From positions 992,001 through 1,056,000 of the forward strand of contig JAKNDB010000109.1 in NCBI GenBank assembly GCA_024305405.1: 64,000 nt of DNA, read 5' to 3'. A program made the position numbers and the translations under genes. Shown here in pieces: positions 12,519-26,283 of this stretch; positions within the stretch are counted from its first letter, which is position 1, and each line of letters opens with the position of its first letter. The DNA is from Dirofilaria immitis (lineage: Eukaryota; Nematoda; Chromadorea; Rhabditida; Onchocercidae). The notes under the pieces are model-generated. The model did not search any database, was not told the DNA's origin, and worked only from the letters and a program-made list of their open reading frames with translations.

Positions 12519-13666
12519 CTTGAAATTTAATAGCTGATATTTTGAGCTTTTACTGAAGATTATATATAAAAGCTCGTACTCAGTATACTACTTTGCCAAA
12601 ATAAAATAAGTAGATAATTCTGATCATCCTGAACAAGTTGTATAAAGGATGCAATTTCATTTTAAAGTGTTAATCTTGATTCTTTGAAAGATTAAAATAT
12701 GGAAAACCAACCATCATCAGTTTTAAAGATCTTCCTAATATCATTCTCAGTTGCATTTTCCATATAATTGGCATTGGTAATCGGTATATTCTCCTCTAAG
12801 GCTCTATTAATGCATGCACATGCGGCCAAGTAACCTGTATATTGTTTCCCATGAAATGTTACTTTAAATTTCGTTTCATGATCAGACCAAAATGAGAAAT
12901 TAATCGTATCAATGAGAAAAATCCTGAAAAAAAAAGATGAATCAACGATGATATGTATATATATGTCTTCCATACAATTGAAAATCCTGAAAATCTTTTC
13001 ATTTATTTGTTTCATAAGAAGTAATCAAAGGTAATTCACTATTTAATTAATTAAGTTTGAAAAAATTTTATTCGATCACACCAGCTTATCTATAAATATA
13101 AAGAAAAAACAGATCAACTAGGCCTTTTTTTTGAATTACATTATCAAAAATGAAAAAATAAATAATAATACTAAATTTTTTTTGCGCTTAAAATTGTAAA
13201 TTTTACCAATCAATAGCTTTACGATCAGCTTTTTGTGGATGAACATCAAGTGAAAAATACATATTCTCCGTAAAATCACTATCTCCCATAATCTGCATAG
13301 TTGAAAAAAATTGTTACATTTCAAATCTTTGAATCATAAATAATTCTTAGACGATCCTTGAACTGAATTAACGTATGGATTATACGAAATAATAGCTTAT
13401 ACTTTGCAACTGTTTTAAGTAAATTTCAGATGTAGATAGATAATAGTATTTGTCATAAAATTATGTAAATCAATGATTGGTACATAAAAACGATTATTCA
13501 TTCGCAATATACTTATTTAAATGATAATAAAAGATTAATTATTAAAACATACAAGTTCAGCCACTTTTAATATACCTTCTTGAGATAATTCTATGTTATC
13601 AGTACTGTTTGCAACTATAAATTCGGCACTTTCACGTGGATATAATCGATCAGCAAAGAGAGACAT
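11134..13666 (-). CDS. QNG1: Queuosine-nucleotide N-glycosylase/hydrolase (DUF2419), frameshifted in last exon
   Basis: Exons, 5' to 3': 13553..13666, 13207..13292, 12712..12923, 12301..12368, 12109..12232, 11739..11829, 11460..11625, 11156..11313 (or to 11134). Phases agree across all seven introns. Family blocks in order: LYPRESAEFIVANS near the N-terminus, DTINFSFWS, GYLAACACINRALEE, YKGQKVSFLKRAQILVSDVY across a junction, LTMFPDYRVPQVLHFLG, and a C-terminal PFHRIRCIYY just before TAA at 11156. Known family role: releases queuine base from queuosine nucleotides so it can be reused for tRNA modification. The last ~35 codons are split: the exon frame covers IDNFLWLY, but PFHRIRCIYY is in the -1 frame, so one base appears to be missing at about 11185-11235. 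With it the protein would be 339 aa, close to the family's ~340. As printed, translation ends at 11134 with an unrelated tail. The 12232 acceptor (ATTGATAG) is weak. Confidence 0.92.
12468..12516. repeat. (AT)n microsatellite
   Basis: An uninterrupted run of about 24 AT dinucleotides lies in the intron between exons 3 and 4 of the QNG1-type gene. Confidence 0.95.
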
Positions 13667-15562
13667 ATCTGTCTAGCTACAACTGTAAAATTAAAATATA
13701 ATTACGCGGTTTTCGGGAAGTCAAAAAAAAAGGAAAAAAAAACAGAATAATTACATTTTGGAAAAAAAAGACTGAATTTAATAAAAATAAAATTATGAAT
13801 ATTCAAATTAAGGCTATATTTAATTCAGCAGAAATCTGATATTCTCCCATGATACATCGTTTCATTTCGAAAAATCGTCTTAAACCAGTTACACAATCCT
13901 TTAAAGCATCATATAGAAAGAACGATGCTTTCAAACATTTTCAAGCATATTTTATTCTTAACTTATTCCATCATGGAATATTTGTAAGGAAATTTAATTT
14001 TCCTTTCATAATTAATTAAAGTAAAATAAATAATTTTGACGACTGTTGTAATATAAAAAGTTGTATTAAGAAGAAATGCTAACATTAAGGTGATGAAAGT
14101 TATCGTTATGAACAAAGAATTTATTCAATTTCAATTTTTTTTTAAATTCTGATAAGCAGCCCAAATCTTCATAAGAATAAACAAATACATGAAAGAGAGG
14201 CATAATTAAATATGAATCAAAGCATATTTACAACATAAATTCTATAATCTGCACCGAATATCACGAGGTTTCAGAAATACGTCATTTGAATCGATTTCTT
14301 TTTCAGGAATCGAATATCAATAGTTATTGATCAAAAAAAGTTTTGAGGATTACATGAAACTTATTTTACTAGCAATTAAATCTTAAAATGTAAAATCTAA
14401 ACTATCTTTATGGACATATATATTTATATATGAATAAATGCTGCAAAACTTTTATACATAATTATCATCCAATCCTCTTATTCTTAAAATGAAACCGGTT
14501 AAGTCGAAAATATCCCGCAGCAAAAATACAGAAATTCAGAATATTTCCAGAATTTGATATTGTGTACCGTAAAGAAATAAAAAAGCTTCATGTAAGAAAA
14601 AATCTAATAACAATAAGATTTTTGCGATTTACAAATTTCTGCTCCCGAAGATAAGAATAAATAGAAATTATGCGACTCGTAATGCTATTAGTAAGATTTG
14701 CATAAGAAGTATTTAGATTAGAGAAAGACGAATCGGTGCTTATGTACAGAAAAACCAGTTAAAACAATATCGAGGATGATGAATTCAATTGATTAAACAT
14801 TTGAATCATAAATGATAGTTGATCCAAATTTGTTCAACGAATTTTGATCAACTATTGATATAAAAATTGACAATGATAGATCTGATTAATAATAATTTAT
14901 ATCGAAATTGATAACAAAATCAATTAATCAAATGATTTGGCATCAAAATTCATATTACATTTTCTAATCAATCAAGAAAAAGAAATCGATATATATATCA
15001 AAAAAAAAGAAAAAAACAAATTCAATAATCAGTGTAATAATTAATTAATTGGAGCTCGTCTTCTCTCCCTTTTTTTTTAATATATAAATGGAGCAAATAA
15101 TAATGAATGAGCAAAAGTGAAAGATTGAGAGAAATATATAATATTAAAAAGATATTTAAAGGAGTAGAAAAAACGCAAGTAAACATACATTTTAAGCGTA
15201 GTACTTTTTCTTCTTTCAGATTGATAAATAAAAAAACAAAAGATTAAAAAAGATAATGAAATTGTCATTTAAATAAGCTTCACAAATAATGATGAAAGGG
15301 GAACAATAAGATCTGATCAAAAAGATAGGTACAGTAAAGGTAAACGTTTGTGTATATTTCTTTTTATTGAATTAATAATGCAATGTCAAAAAAAACATTT
15401 CGCTATTAATAAATAATAACTCAGAGAGATATGGCTTATTTAATAAAAGAAAAAGAACATAATTATTAGACGGAATAATCATATCGAGCTGAAAGAAATT
15501 TACATCATAGCAACTATTCACAAGAAGAAAAAAAACGAAAAAAAATCTAGCATCTCGGAATT
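13667..15562. other. Intergenic region between two minus-strand genes
   Basis: AT-rich DNA between the RIPOR-type gene's stop and the QNG1-type start. I see no exon. The 1.9-kb spacing is long for an operon intercistronic region, so shared transcription is not suggested. Confidence 0.5.
13683..13692 (-). promoter_or_regulatory. Candidate spliced-leader acceptor of the QNG1-type gene
   Basis: On the minus strand AATTTTACAG ends 16 nt before the ATG at 13666, with no coding exon seen upstream. This fits trans-splicing; a short 5'-UTR intron is the alternative. Confidence 0.4.
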
Positions 15563-18500
15563 TTAAATTTTAGTAATTTCGATATTTGTCAAATCTTCCA
15601 AATTACGCGTTATTTTATTTATCCCTTTATGAGCTTCCTCTCGTACAGCTTGTGCGGGATCATTACCATATAAAAATGTCAAAGCATGTAATGCTTTCGG
15701 AGACTGGAAATATCGATGATGTTGTATATGTATAAATAATGTTAAATTCCTAGTAATGCAAAAACATCATTTAAATTTGCGAATTCGGATAATTTCAATC
15801 TTTTTTTGTTGGATCAAAATTAAATATCATCTTTTTTCAAATGTCTTTATCATTTCTCTTTTTCTATCATAGTTACTAATATAAAACTTTGTCTAAGAAT
15901 AAGTAGAATCTTCCTAAGTCAATGAATGAGTTTCTTCAATAATTTCTTCTCTAATATCTCTGGTTCAAGAATTTGATTCAAGTATATTAGAACAAAAATT
16001 GTTATGCATTAGAAAACATACTCCAAGTGTGCCTAATGCACGGCAGGCACCTTTACGACTTTGCTCATTCTCATGCTCCAAAGGTAAATATAACAGATTA
16101 TTAAGCTGTCACGCAATTGCCCGCTTGCTGATAAAAGATAAGTTTCTGAAAAAAAAATTTCATACTTCATTAATATGATAAAATTTGTATATTCTTTTCT
16201 TTCATTAACAATTAACTTATTTTGAAAAATGAATTCCTTTAAGAATAGCTTTTAAAAAGAAATTTATTAAACAGTGAACAGAAAAATAAAGTGTTATAAC
16301 ACTCTACCTATAATTGCTTGTAAATTACGGTCGGGACAAACAAGTACAAGAGAAATATATCGTAAACTTTCTAATGGTGGAACAACTGGAACTTGTGATA
16401 ATCGATCCATAACCTCTTTGACAAGATTAATTTGGCGTGAGCTTAGATGTGACATTATTAGTGCTGTAAAAGCATAAACAAATATAATCATTCAATAGCA
16501 ACATTTTGCAGATGAAATAATCCGATTATAGAAAATAAGCAAAAAGAAAAAATATATTACAAATTACCTTCATGTGCTAAATTTTCGACGAACGAAGTGA
16601 CATGTTTACCACGAAATAGGTTAACAAATTGAAAGACGCTAATGTATTCCGGTTCCCATGTATTTTTATCGGTCAGCAATGACATCACAGTGTCAATCAC
16701 TGAAATTATGAACACATTAATGGTTTTGTGATAACAAACTGAAAATGATTTCAAATTTTATAATTCGGGAAATTCATGAAATTTGTTGGATTGAATATCT
16801 CAAGGATATATACTATACCGTTATTGACTAGATCTGGATAACGACTTTCAACCATTGATCCAAAATGACTGCGAATCTGTCGTCGCAATGATTCCATTGG
16901 TACAATTAAAGTAGCATTTAACTGGAAGACTACAGAAAACCATATTTCTTGTACTTCCGAATCACTGGTTAATTCATATAACACTGTAATAGCTGAATAA
17001 TAATTTTAAAACACAAAATTCAAGTTTATGCCATACATTTTTGCTGATTATTGTGCCCTAACTACAACTAAAACGAGAAATGTTGTAGCTGATGTTACTG
17101 TCGTCTCAGGAAATTATGCTGGAAATCAAACGCAAGTATAGAAATTTTAGAATATAGGCTAAGCTGAATAACCAGATAATTTGATGATAAGACAGAGTTA
17201 ATTAAAATAATATAACCATTTTCTCGAGTCACTGATAAATATTTTCTTGAAGCCAATTTAATCAGTTCATTTAGTGTAGATGTTTCTTCTTCCAGCCTAC
17301 CCAGCATTTCATTTTCACGATACTCTAACGGACCGTAAATATTTATTAAAGTCTGAAAATAAAATCAATGTTACAATTATTCTCTTCCATGAAATAAAAT
17401 GTCTAAAAATTCCAACAGGAAAAGAAATATGGGAACATCTTAGCAATATGCTACAACAATTATGCACTTGATTTTAATAAATTTCATATTTTCATTTTCA
17501 GCAATAACTTCTTCACTAACACCTTTTTTTGATCGTTTAAGTAAGGCCAGAACTGGAGAAATCCCGGTATGTTAGAATATTTATGCCAAGATATTGAATA
17601 TAAAGAGAAAATTTTTGATATTAATTGGCAATTTTGATAGATAATAATAATGATTGTAAAAGATATAAACGAACCGTCAATGTGCTTAAGCATCGTTTCA
17701 AATGATGCCTAAGACAGAGGTGTAATTCCCGAGATATTCCATTAGCTGATGTTGGATCCCACAAATGACTCACTGAACAACCACTAGATGAGCTATTGGA
17801 ACTTGAACGTGGCCATAATTCATCAGGATTTCCAATGCATTGATTCTCGGGAGCCAAATCAACAATAACTCCAACAGATTTGCGTCTTTCTTTTCCTTTA
17901 TCTAAGATAGTCAATTTAAGCTTTATTTAAAAACAGAAAATTAGAACGGCGCTTTTGAAAAAATTCTTGGCCAACACATATCTAACCTGTCTGAATCGTC
18001 TTTGTGATGGACCGGATCCGGTAGTTCCAAGGCAGCTTGTCCTGTCGATAGTTGCATAATTCTTAAGACTATATGGAGAGATATGTTGTCGCAGTGAATC
18101 AATACCGCTATCATTTTCTGATCTGTAAGAGAAAAAATCAAAAATGTTTCTTGTTTTATAATAAAAGCATATGTTACTTTGATATTTGCATCATATTTCC
18201 ATAACGTAACATATATAATTTTTTAAAGAAATTTTAATGAAATAAAGCTAAAAAATAATAGCAAATTTTAAAGAGACGACCTTCACGGGGTAAAGAATTA
18301 CAGAAGCATTTTTTTTCTTCAAATGACTCTAAACTAACGTTTGTTCAGCACACTGAAATCCAGAATTTTCATCATGCTCATCCCGATAATCGATATCAAA
18401 CCCATTCGTCAATTCATTCTTTCTGCCGGCTAATACTTCATCTTTTATCTGGAATTTTTGCATAATAAAAACAAAAAATTTCAACTAGAAAAAACTGGTT

Positions 18501-21500
18501 TTTTGCATCACATTAGTAGTGATAAATATTTTTACCTTCAAAATTTCTCCCAACAACTCAAACATGACTTGGTAATAGCAATTTCAGGATGTTTTTGAAC
18601 CAGTTTTGCAATAAATGGTTTGATCAGTCCGATAAGATATAACAGTTCATCTTCAGTTGGTACCGAAGAACTCGGCGAAATGCGTTCACATAACGAATTC
18701 CGATTTGAATTTGATACAAGTTGTGATATGCTAACCGATCGTTTCCACCCACTTTTTAGATACAATGATTCTGGTATTTCTTTTTCAATTCTCCTCGTTT
18801 TATGGACAACGATTCCACCTATAAATTCTGTCTTTTCTTTTAAAAAAATTTGTAAAAAGGAAAGCAACCAACAAACGATGAGATTTAAATGTAGCACTAC
18901 GCGAGTTTTAACGATTTTCAAATAAAATTTAAAATAAAAGAATATGCTCAAATTTAACGAAAATTTAATGTCTTCGAGGCAAATTCTTATGCTCGGTATT
19001 ACTTAGTAAGCTCACCGTATCAATACTTGGGATCGACTTGCTAATATCATCATAAACGCTATCTAGGATATTTGTTGATGAACGCCACATTTCTTTTTGC
19101 CGCATAAGTTGATTGCCGCGTTTCTTCTCTCGTAATAAGACCCGAGGTTTCTTCTCCTATAAAATAATCTCATTATGTAGTTTGAGTTTTATTTGAAATT
19201 TCAAATTGACATTGAAGGATTAAAAATTTTTGTAAAATCAATGGAATTCTTAACAAAATGTAATTTGAAATCTTCAAATTTTATAATTATTACATCATAA
19301 AATCTCAATATTTTGAAAAATACACATGTATGTTTATAAAACATTTAATTAGCAACACACATACAACTGCATCACTAGTTGAGGCATTATCCAAGGAAGA
19401 ATTTTCATTAGAAAATGAACTATATGCACTACTCATACTGTTCGAATTCCTTGCATTCATTAGCGGCCTATAATTGAATACCTTTGTATCAAATAAATTT
19501 ACAAAAATAAAAATTTGATAATTTAGATTTCGCGATGAAAACTCGAAATAATCAAAAAAGATCTTTGTAAACAAATCAGTGTATCAGTAGTTAAATAAAT
19601 AAGCAAATTGCATATTTGTCTGTTACTATAAAATTTTCAATAAATTGTGCATATATGTTATGGAAGATAAACACTAAACAAGATTCAAATTGGCTTATCT
19701 GACTTAAAATTTTATTAATTTCTAACACCTACGATAGTAATCAATTAACCATCACTATCGTATTACTTTAAAGAAATTTCTCGAATAATAAAAGAATAAA
19801 ACTTACATCCAATGGACAACCAATTCCAATTTGAGTGTTCCAATTTGATTCAAGTTAACTGTCACAAGTTGTGATTGTGAACAAAACATTTCACCTGGAT
19901 CAAAAGAACGTTCGCTTAGTGTTTTCGATTTGAAAAAGCGAACCTCTGTAGCCTAGAAATTGAAATTCTATTTGAAGAATAGAAATAAGATTTGAAAATC
20001 ATCATATATATTAAAAGAAATTTCATTTTAAAACAATTCAAACATAACCAACGAAATAAAAGGAAAATGATTTTTACGACACAATAGTTTTGATTTTTTC
20101 TAAGAATGTAAATGAAATTACCTTAACTTCAATAGGACAATCTGGATAACATGTAAATATAACGGAAGAATGATCCCATTTCTGAGTTCGATCCGGTTGA
20201 GTCTTACCACGCGTTTTCCATTTTTGAGCACCGTGCCTAATTGATACTTCAAAAACATCACCAGGTGTTATACGAGCGAATCCAATAATAGCTGCAAAAT
20301 TACTAAAATGATTTAACTAAATTATTTCCGAACAATTATGAATAAATAGTTGAAAATTGTAGTTGAAAATTTCCTAGAAAATAAAAATAAAGTCGAATAT
20401 TTTTCATTAAAATTCCAATTTTAAAAATCGTGGAAGAATTCGTATAGAATAGAAGTATGAAAAAAAAATACTATTAAAAAATAACTGTTTCACTAAGTAA
20501 TTAAAGAATTAATCTTATACGAATTGAATACTACTAATATAATATCATACTGATATTATATCATACTGACATACTGATATTATATCATATCATATTGACT
20601 ATTCTTGTTTTGGTATCATACTGATATTATCAGAAATTACATATATATCTTGAAAATAGAAAAAACAAACCCTTAATTTCGATTTGTAAACGGCCGACCA
20701 TACTGTACAATTCCAATTCAACAGCTGCGGCAGCCTGATTCAAACGTTTTGTCATTCGGTTACTGTTCCCGAATGATGGAATTGAACGTGTTGAACCTGT
20801 CAATAATCGTAAATCACCAACTGATCCACCTGGAATTGATCAAAAAAATGAAAGAATATCAAAATTCTGTATAAGAATTTATAAACGAAAGATTCCTAGC
20901 AGAATACATATATATTCAATATTCAAAAATCCCTGATAAATGATTCATTTAAAGTGAACTTCAAAGATCATCGTAGACGTAGACACTTTTATTTTTTTTT
21001 CTTCGTAGACACTTATTTTTATTTTTTTTTCAAATGAACTACATAATATTTTACAGTTACCGATCACAATGAAATTTTAGGAATAGCCATAAGTGAGAAT
21101 GATTTAAGTTATCACTACGACAATCAGTAAATATATCTGACCAAGTAATCCTAGTAACGAAATTAGTCCGAACCCATTAACTGTTTATGTTAGCCATTAA
21201 AGATGAATAAATGGATGGTACTTCAATATAAGAGCTTGCGGGAATAGAAGTACTTCGAATTATAAGTTGGAAGAGAAAGGGAAAGAGAGAGAGAGAGGAG
21301 GAAAGAGAGAGAGAGAAGAGGAAAGAGGGAGAGAGAGGAGGAAAGAGAGAAAGGTAAAGGTATGTGTATCAAAGATTTACTTTTCTAGCAATTAAAATTT
21401 ACCTAAACGCTTAGACATACATATATATTCACGAACTAAACCAAATACAACGATTGATGAAATTTTCTTTTGATGAAATAAACATTGTAAATATTATTTC

Positions 21501-24500
21501 TTCATAAAATTTGAACTTTACAAAATATAAAACCTAATTTCAATAATGAAACATACGTTATAAATTCAGGAAAATTGTTATATGAATAATAAACAACGTG
21601 AATTTTTGATAATAATTCTAGATTAATGATTAATGATTTTCTTTTTTTTGTTTATTGGTCAATTACAGAAATCAAAAACAGTTGAGCATAATTTAAAATG
21701 GAAAATCGAATAATTACATTTGTAATTTAGATATTTTATTTCAATTTGTCAAATATATTTTCTATAAACTATATTATAGAATAAATACTTCTTACTTTTT
21801 ACTTACGAATGATACTAAAAATATTCAATAACTGATTAATAGTATCATTAATTAATGTCAAGATTTTTCATTGGATAAACAAAATTATAATGATTAATCA
21901 GATCGATAAACATTAATTGTTGCTGCTGGCAATGAATTCTTTTGAAATGAATGAGTAAACGATGAATTTATACGACAAATAACGAGATATTGCATTCGTC
22001 CTTTACCTCACATTACTGAATATAGTTCATCATAATCCGTAATAATATGCGATAAAATTTCAGCATAAAAAAAAAGAAGTCATTATGATATTAACAATTA
22101 GTTTTTCGAAATTTCATTTTGAAAATAAAATTAAGAAACGATTTTGAAATTTGCCAATAACTCCTCACATCTACTTTTTCGTCGTCTTTTCCTTTCTTTT
22201 CAGTTTAAAATATACAAAATAAATTTAACAATTTCGTTTAAGTATATCCTTTAAAATGAAATATTTTAAATTTCGTAAAATATCTGAATTATTATCAAAA
22301 TATGAAAAATTTTAATGAAATGGGAAAACATCCATCATTTAACACACTCCATACGACTAGTCTCAGCAACCGCAAAACAAAAAATACATCGCAAAAATAT
22401 TAAATGAATTTAATGAATATTACTCGTGCATTTATTCTATTCCAAGTTTAAAGTAATAAGTAATTTGATAAAAGATTCATAAGTATCATTTAAGAAATTA
22501 ATTATTAAATTTGGAATGAAATGGAATTGAATGATGTAACTTTAAGATTCGACAATATTGCAATAGAAGTCTAAATTTAGAATCCAGAAAATCTCGACTG
22601 AACATTAATAACTTCGTCGTCATTTCTTGTTTTAAAGGAATGCTTCAATTATTAGAGAATTTTGAAAATAAATTTCGAAATCTTTGAAGTTTTTTCATTT
22701 TTTTCTTAGTTTTACTGAAGTAAATGTAAAAATTTTGAAAAAGAAGTTGATGGAACATATGCATTTTTTTCCATCTTTTTCCTCTTTTAAAAGAATATAT
22801 GAAATTAAAATTTAATTAGGCAGATATGATTAATTCCTCTTTCATAAATCATATCCATAAATTACATATGAATAGATAGAACTTTAGATATTAAACTTTA
22901 TGCTTTATCTCATTTCTAAAATATATAACAACAATATAATAACGGGAAGTAATTTATTGAAGTTATTTAGATTAATTTTTATGAAATTATGTTTTGGAAG
23001 AAATTTTGAAATGAAAAAAAAGCAATAGAAATGTTTAGAAGTTGCAATGAATGATATGAGATGGAAGCAAAAAAATTTGTATGAATTTCGAATAAGCGAA
23101 AATAATTTTAGAGAAAGAAAGTGATATTTCATTTCCTTAAAAATATTTGTTTCAGTGACAAACAAAAAGACGAAAAAAAAAGAAAATTCATCGTATCCAA
23201 TTCGGTCAATTTCGATTTAAACTTGTAATCAACAAATCAAAGGAAAGTTAAGGTAGCATTCCATTCTTTGTAGAATATATTCGAATGAAAACTTTAATAG
23301 TCGTTGCTTATTCGAGATATCATTGGTTTTTTCTTTCGCATATTTTTGCCTTTTTCTGTCTATCTTATCGCATTATCGATTCTTGTCATTTTTCACACAG
23401 TTTTTATTAATTATTTTAATTAATACCAGAAGACAAAAGTAATACTTACCTTTTAAATTATTGTAAATAGTAATCTGTCCAAGATATTGGTCACGAAGTT
23501 TCACAATTCGATTTGCATGTTTCGCATAAAGCTGCTCATTCTCTTCTGCTATTTTTAATTCCTAAATTATTCATGTAATTTTTCTAATTCTACTAATATC
23601 TTTTCTTCCTTATATTTTTGCAGGATGCAGTGGTTTCTGGATGCAAAAAAATATAAGAAAAAGATGATATCCTATAATTAAATAAACTGAAATTAGTTTT
23701 TGTAAAGCAGCTTGATTAATTCGAGAAATAATAGGATATTAGTGAAAGTTTGTGCCTTCGATGTCGAATATGTATGCAATTAATCTATTGCCGAAGTTGT
23801 CAACAGCTATAAACCGTATATAAGTATTGAAATGTCATCATTGTATTCGTAACATATTCATCTTTTTCCATCTCTAACGATAGTGAATGATTTTCATTTG
23901 AAAAATGATTCAAAAATATGTAAAATTTGATAATGAAAACGTGAAAAAAAAGGAAAACTTTCTGACATTTTGAAAAGAATTGAAACAAACTTTTTGTACG
24001 ATCCGTTGCTCATCCAAATTATCGGAGTGCAACGATTCGAGTCGAGCTTTTAACCATGCCACTTCATTTGCATGATGATTCACGAATGAACTAAACTTCA
24101 AGAATTTACAAAATAAGCCATTTTTGATAAGCCAATCATTGCATACTTTATCAAACAAAATGAGTTTAATTTTAAAAATAATTTTTAAATTTGATAAGAT
24201 TTGATACGTGTTAAGCTATCAAATTTGGAATGCAAAAAAGAGGAAAAAAAAGAAAAACAAAAGGAAAATCTTGCAAATTGTAAAATTATTTATTCATCAA
24301 TATATTATTGATAAAATATTTTTAAATGAAATTTGATATTTTATTAAGTCAACAATTTATTAGCAAAAATTTTAAAAATTAAATTTGATTACTTGAAACC
24401 ACGAAGAAGAACATCGAAGAGAACTTGAAGTCGTTGATGTACTGCTTCACTTTGATATCGCTTCATTAAATACTGCCAAAAGTAATCTAATATTGTTGAA

Positions 24501-24526
24501 CCCGCTGATGAAGTATTTGTTCGAAT
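15563..24526 (-). CDS. RIPOR/FAM65-family Rho-interacting polarity regulator (5' end missing, frame breaks)
   Basis: Nineteen exons, 5' to 3': 24393..24526, 23991..24090, 23450..23561, 20671..20829, 20122..20291, 19807..19952, 19365..19467, 19003..19156, 18536..18818, 18339..18448, 17987..18122, 17671..17901, 17455..17552, 17217..17352, 16819..16992, 16568..16699, 16308..16463, 16022..16145, 15563..15703; about 930 codons. The N-terminal part is a helical HR1-like region (LLRGF..., [37 protein letters not shown]). Next comes the family's C2-like core: [20 protein letters not shown], a WDHSSVIF strand, then [20 protein letters not shown] Ser-rich linker follows, then a helical C-terminus ([45 protein letters not shown]) and HEAT-like repeats ([25 protein letters not shown]). 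RIPOR proteins bind RhoA/RhoC and control polarity. Exons 9 and 18 each change to the -1 frame, and the exon 11/12 phases disagree. The exon 8/9 border is uncertain. No start codon exon was found upstream of 24526. Confidence 0.87.
20830..23449. other. Large intron of the RIPOR-type gene
   Basis: This 2.6-kb intron lies between the exon encoding the helical segment and the exon before the C2-like core. Apart from the purine-rich tract at 21262-21360 I see only AT-rich sequence with no exon-like island. Confidence 0.6.
21262..21360 (+). repeat. Purine (GAGAGA/GGAAA) tract
   Basis: About 100 bases of almost pure purine on the plus strand, made of GAGAGAG, GAGGA and GAAAG repeats. Such mirror-like homopurine tracts can in principle form triplex DNA; that is inference. 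Confidence 0.85.
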
Positions 24527-25156
24527 CTAAAAATACATCGATTAGTTATAATTTTTTTTTAGGAAATATTAATATACAATATGCGATGAATAGTTCATTT
24601 AATTAATAATTAATTTAAAATAAAATTTTTTTCCGCCTTTTTTTGTTAAATATTTGAATAATTGATAAAAATAATAAAATATTCGAATAATTGATAAAAA
24701 TAATAAAATATTTGAATAATTGATAAAATCACTAGACATTTGAATAGTTATAAACTTAATAATTGAATGAAAATTTTCGTTTATGAAAGAACAAAAAAAA
24801 GCATAGAAAAAAATTGAATGATATGAAAATTTGAAAATTTTCCTAATTCCATTCATTTTTTTCTTTTGCTCAGAAAAATAAGTTTACATTATGACATGAA
24901 AATATGTCAACAAATCGATTCATATATATCACAATAATATTAAAAAAAAAAAAAAAAAAAGGTAAGAAGGGAAATGAAAAAAAATTAGAAGATGCAAATT
25001 AACAATTAGAAAATGGAAATCTTTTTTGCATTATAGAAGGAAGGTTGACCTTGTCATTAATTCGCAACTCATAGAATTTAGGAAACAAGAAAAAAAAAAG
25101 GAAGAAGAAATATTAATTGAGCAGGAAAAAAAAAAGAAAACCTTTACTGACCTATA

Positions 25157-25204
25157 GCGAGGAGGTCATAACAGTCAAAGATTTCAACAGATATATGACC
25201 TCGC
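25157..25204. other. Hairpin in a less AT-rich island
   Basis: GCGAG-GAG-GTCAT at 25157-25169 pairs with ATGACCTCGC at 25195-25204: ten base pairs with a three-base bulge and a 25-base loop. The surrounding ~110 bp (25146-25255) is clearly richer in GC than its neighbourhood and is open on both strands for about 33 codons, with no recognisable protein. It could be a conserved noncoding element, a small RNA hairpin or an untranslated exon. Confidence 0.4.
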
Positions 25205-25556
25205 AAACGACAATCTCATGGATCAATATTTTGGACGGAAATGATTGTTGCACCCTAAAAGAATGATTCAAAAAAGATATAATCAATAAGGAATATAAGA
25301 AAGTGTAAAATATTTTGGTGAGTAAGCCTGATAAGAAAATTGATATGTGAATGAATCAGAATTCCATATAATATTTGTTTATATTTACATTTTGAAATAG
25401 AAATGAAAAAGCATTGGACATATTTTAAATCTAAAAGAATCATTTCTTTCCTCTTTTTTTTTTTTCGTCTCATTCAAAGTTTGATTCAATAAAAAGGAAA
25501 AAAAAAATTTCTGATAACAAAATGCTTTTTTCAGAATGATAAATAATGTTTGTTGT

Positions 25557-26013
<457 letters not shown>

Positions 26014-26283
26014 CTTAAAATATGATTGAACAATGCATAAAAATTCATTCAAAATATTTTAAATGTATCTTTTCTTCTTTTTGTTAAAAGAAAAGAAACA
26101 TTTCATTTGTTTATTTATTTATCTTATCATTTTGATATATTTCTTGTTGTTTATTTACATAATTTATATATAAAATTCCTATTCATTATTATATTAATCG
26201 TTGTAAATAGATCAAAATCGATTGAAATTTTTATAATTCCATAAAATACATAAATTTCAAACGTGCATAAAACAAATTTTATC

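Noticed and set aside
17280..17471. Plus-strand open frame antisense to the RIPOR-type gene
   Set aside because: It overlaps minus-strand exons and an intron that are phase-consistent and match the family; the plus frame is a shadow.
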